Origin: Clostridiales bacterium VE202-21
GTDB taxonomy: Bacteria > Bacillota > Clostridia > Lachnospirales > Lachnospiraceae
NCBI GenBank assembly: GCA_000509105.1
Contig: BAIF02000118.1
Span: 62,001 to 126,000, forward strand
DNA length: 64,000 nucleotides
Reading direction: 5' to 3'
Shown here: piece by piece, positions 62,198-64,000 of the stretch
How the letters are laid out: the number at the start of each line of letters is the position of its first letter
Position numbering within the stretch: the first letter of the stretch is position 1
Made by a program: the position numbers and the translations under genes
Notes under the pieces: generated by a model
Seen by the model: only the letters and a program-made list of their open reading frames with translations
Databases searched by the model: none
Told to the model about the DNA's origin: nothing

Positions 62198-64000
62198 ATG
62201 AATATAAACGATTTACATACTTTGGGAATTGATATTGGCTCCACTACGGTTAAGATTGCAATCCTGAACAGTGACAATGAAGTGCTTTTTTCCGATTATG
62301 AGCGGCATTACGCAAATATACAGGAGACGCTTTCCGACCTGCTGGGAAGAGCCATTTACAAACTGGGGCCCATCCGTGTCTCACCGGTTATCACCGGTTC
62401 CGGCGGCCTGACACTGGCGAAACATTTGGCAGTTCCTTTTGTCCAGGAGGTAATCGCGGTCTCTACCGCTCTGCAGGATTATGCTCCGCAGACGGATGTG
62501 GCTATCGAACTGGGCGGCGAGGATGCCAAGATTATTTATTTTGAAGGCGGCAGTGTGGAACAGCGTATGAACGGCGTATGCGCCGGGGGTACGGGTTCCT
62601 TTATCGACCAGATGGCTTCTCTTTTACAGACCGATGCCGCCGCTTAAATGATTACGCCAAGAATTATAAGGCTCTGTATTCGATTGCCGCACGCTGCGGC
62701 GTATTTGCAAAATCGGATATCCAGCCCTTGATTAATGAGGCGCTGCCAAGGAAGACCTGGCGGCCTCTATTTTCCAGGCGGTGGTAAACCAGACAATCAG
62801 CGGACTTGCATGCGGGAAGCCTATCCGCGGACATGTCGCGTTTCTGGGCGGCCCGCTTCATTTCCTTTCGGAGCTGCGAACCGCTTTTGTACGTACCCTG
62901 AAGCTGGACGATGAGCATACGATTGCTCCGGGGCACTCCCATCTGTTTGCAGCCATCGGCTCCGCGCTCAGTTCTAAGAAAGATGTCAATGTAGCGCTCC
63001 GTGAACTCCAGGAGCGCCTTGCCGGCAAGATCAAGATGGAATTTGAAGTAGACCGGATGGAGCCGCTCTTCGCCACAACGACGGAATACGACGCTTTTAT
63101 CGAGCGTCATGCAAAACACGAGGTGCCCGTCAAAGATCTTGCCTCCTACCAGGGAAAGGCTTTTCTCGGAATTGACGCGGGATCCACAACGACTAAGGCC
63201 GCCCTGGTCGGGGAGGATGGAACTCTTCTGTACTCATTTTATAACAATAACGAAGGGGATCCGCTCGGAACCACAATCCGCGCCATCAAGGATATCTACA
63301 GCCAGCTGCCGGAGGGTGTGGACATTGTACACTCCTGTTCCACCGGCTACGGCGAAGCTCTGATCAAGGCCGCCCTTCTTCTGGACGAAGGGGAGGTGGA
63401 GACCGTATCACACTATTATGCTGCCTCTTTCTTTGAACCGGATGTGGACTGCATCCTGGACATCGGCGGACAGGATATGAAGTGCATCAAGATCAAGAAC
63501 CAGACCGTAGACAGCGTACAGCTCAACGAAGCCTGCTCTTCCGGCTGCGGCTCCTTTATCGAAACCTTTGCAAAGTCCCTGAATTATTCGGTGGAGGATT
63601 TTGCACAGGAAGCTTTGTATGCAAAAAATCCCATCGACCTCGGCACACGCTGCACCGTATTTATGAATTCCAAAGTAAAGCAGGCCCAGAAGGAAGGGGC
63701 TGAGGTAGCCGATATTTCCGCCGGTCTTGCTTATTCTGTCATTAAAAATGCACTGTTTAAGGTAATTAAGGTTTCTGATGCCTCTGAGCTTGGAAACCAT
63801 ATTGTGGTGCAGGGAGGAACTTTTTACAATAATGCCGTGCTGCGGAGCTTTGAAAAGATCGCAGACTGCGAAGCAATCCGTCCGGATATCGCCGGTATCA
63901 TGGGCGCGTTCGGGGCCGCCCTGATTGCCAGGGAACGCTATGTGGAGTGCGAAGGTACTACCATGCTCCCAATTGATGAGATCGAGGCCCTGGAGTATAC
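62198..64000 (+). pseudogene. 2-hydroxyacyl-CoA dehydratase activase (BadF/HgdC type), two -1 frameshifts, 3' end off the window
   Basis: ATG at 62198 with GAGGG seven bases upstream. The first ASKHA ATPase module starts LGIDIGSTTVKIAIL, with ELGGEDAKII and GVCAGGTGSFIDQM. The frame is lost near 62640 and again near 62744, each repairable by one G (GCCG-GC and GAGG-GC). After that it continues VNQTISGLACGKPI, GGPLHFLSEL, GHSHLFAAIGSAL. A second ATPase module follows (LGIDAGSTTTKAALV, DIGGQDMKCI, NEACSSGCGSFIETFA, CTVFMNSKV) to the window edge. This is the start of the ~1400-residue fused activase/dehydratase proteins of Clostridia, Fe-S ATPases that inject electrons into dehydratases. The physiological substrate is unknown. 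Confidence 0.85.

Overview
The window reads as chromosomal DNA of a Firmicutes gut-type anaerobe, most likely family Lachnospiraceae. Signs of this are the pta-ackA-DUF177-rpmF / plsX-acpP-rnc-smc housekeeping set, a Trp T-box leader on a complete trp operon, the UPF0210/ACT pair, TmcAL (YlbM), a 2-hydroxyacyl-CoA dehydratase-type activase and strong AGGAGG ribosome binding sites. Naming a species is not possible from the sequence alone.

Layout. 1-3.8 kb: smc (partial), rnc, acpP, plsX, all on the minus strand. 3.9-25.65 kb: about 21.7 kb of accessory carbohydrate genes, again on the minus strand. They sit between plsX and rpmF, genes that are usually adjacent. The region holds two ribose-type ABC importers with their own LacI-family regulators. 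The first comes with a GH43 beta-xylosidase, two tandem paralogous ~775-residue putative glycosidases and a nearby PfkB sugar kinase. The second comes with a zinc alcohol dehydrogenase, a short-chain dehydrogenase and an ASRT-superfamily small-molecule-binding protein. A Mor-like regulator with a 54-residue membrane protein and a block of structured repeats lie between the two systems. 25.7-39 kb: rpmF, DUF177, ackA, pta, mgtE, then tmcAL (plus strand), degV, UPF0210, ACT, YycJ-type MBL, coaE and polA. 39.3-47.2 kb: a HAD phosphatase and trpEGDCFBA behind a T-box. 47.3-53.7 kb: an sdpR/sdpI-like pair, a small hypothetical protein, a response regulator / ABC / kinase cluster of the peptide-antibiotic-resistance type, and coaD. 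54-59.2 kb: TspO, a proline-rich surface protein, orphan HicB, XRE, tRNA-Leu, and a TrmB regulator coupled to a lysA-like decarboxylase. 59.6-64 kb: pyruvate kinase, a rhomboid-like protein, and the start of a large activase.

The most notable observation is a pair of ~280-nt elements (4334-4614 and 32069-32348). Each is a giant hairpin with ~100-nt arms, a central internal loop and two terminal stem-loops. The outer stems differ in sequence but stay paired. The internal-loop motifs and one terminal-loop motif are nearly identical and sit at the same offset. This pattern points to a conserved structured RNA (or structured DNA) family. Three further dispersed repeats are visible: a 43-bp GGGGTCTGACCCC element (three copies, one inside the trpC 3' end), a MITE-like element with GTAACAGTTCAG ends and an apparent 8-bp target duplication, and a tandem ~110-bp structured repeat.

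Six otherwise intact genes (rnc, SDR, trpA, sdpI, an ABC permease and the activase, which has two) are each broken by what looks like loss of a single base in a short homopolymer. All seven events are -1 and each is repaired by adding one base. This looks more like systematic sequencing indels than real gene decay.
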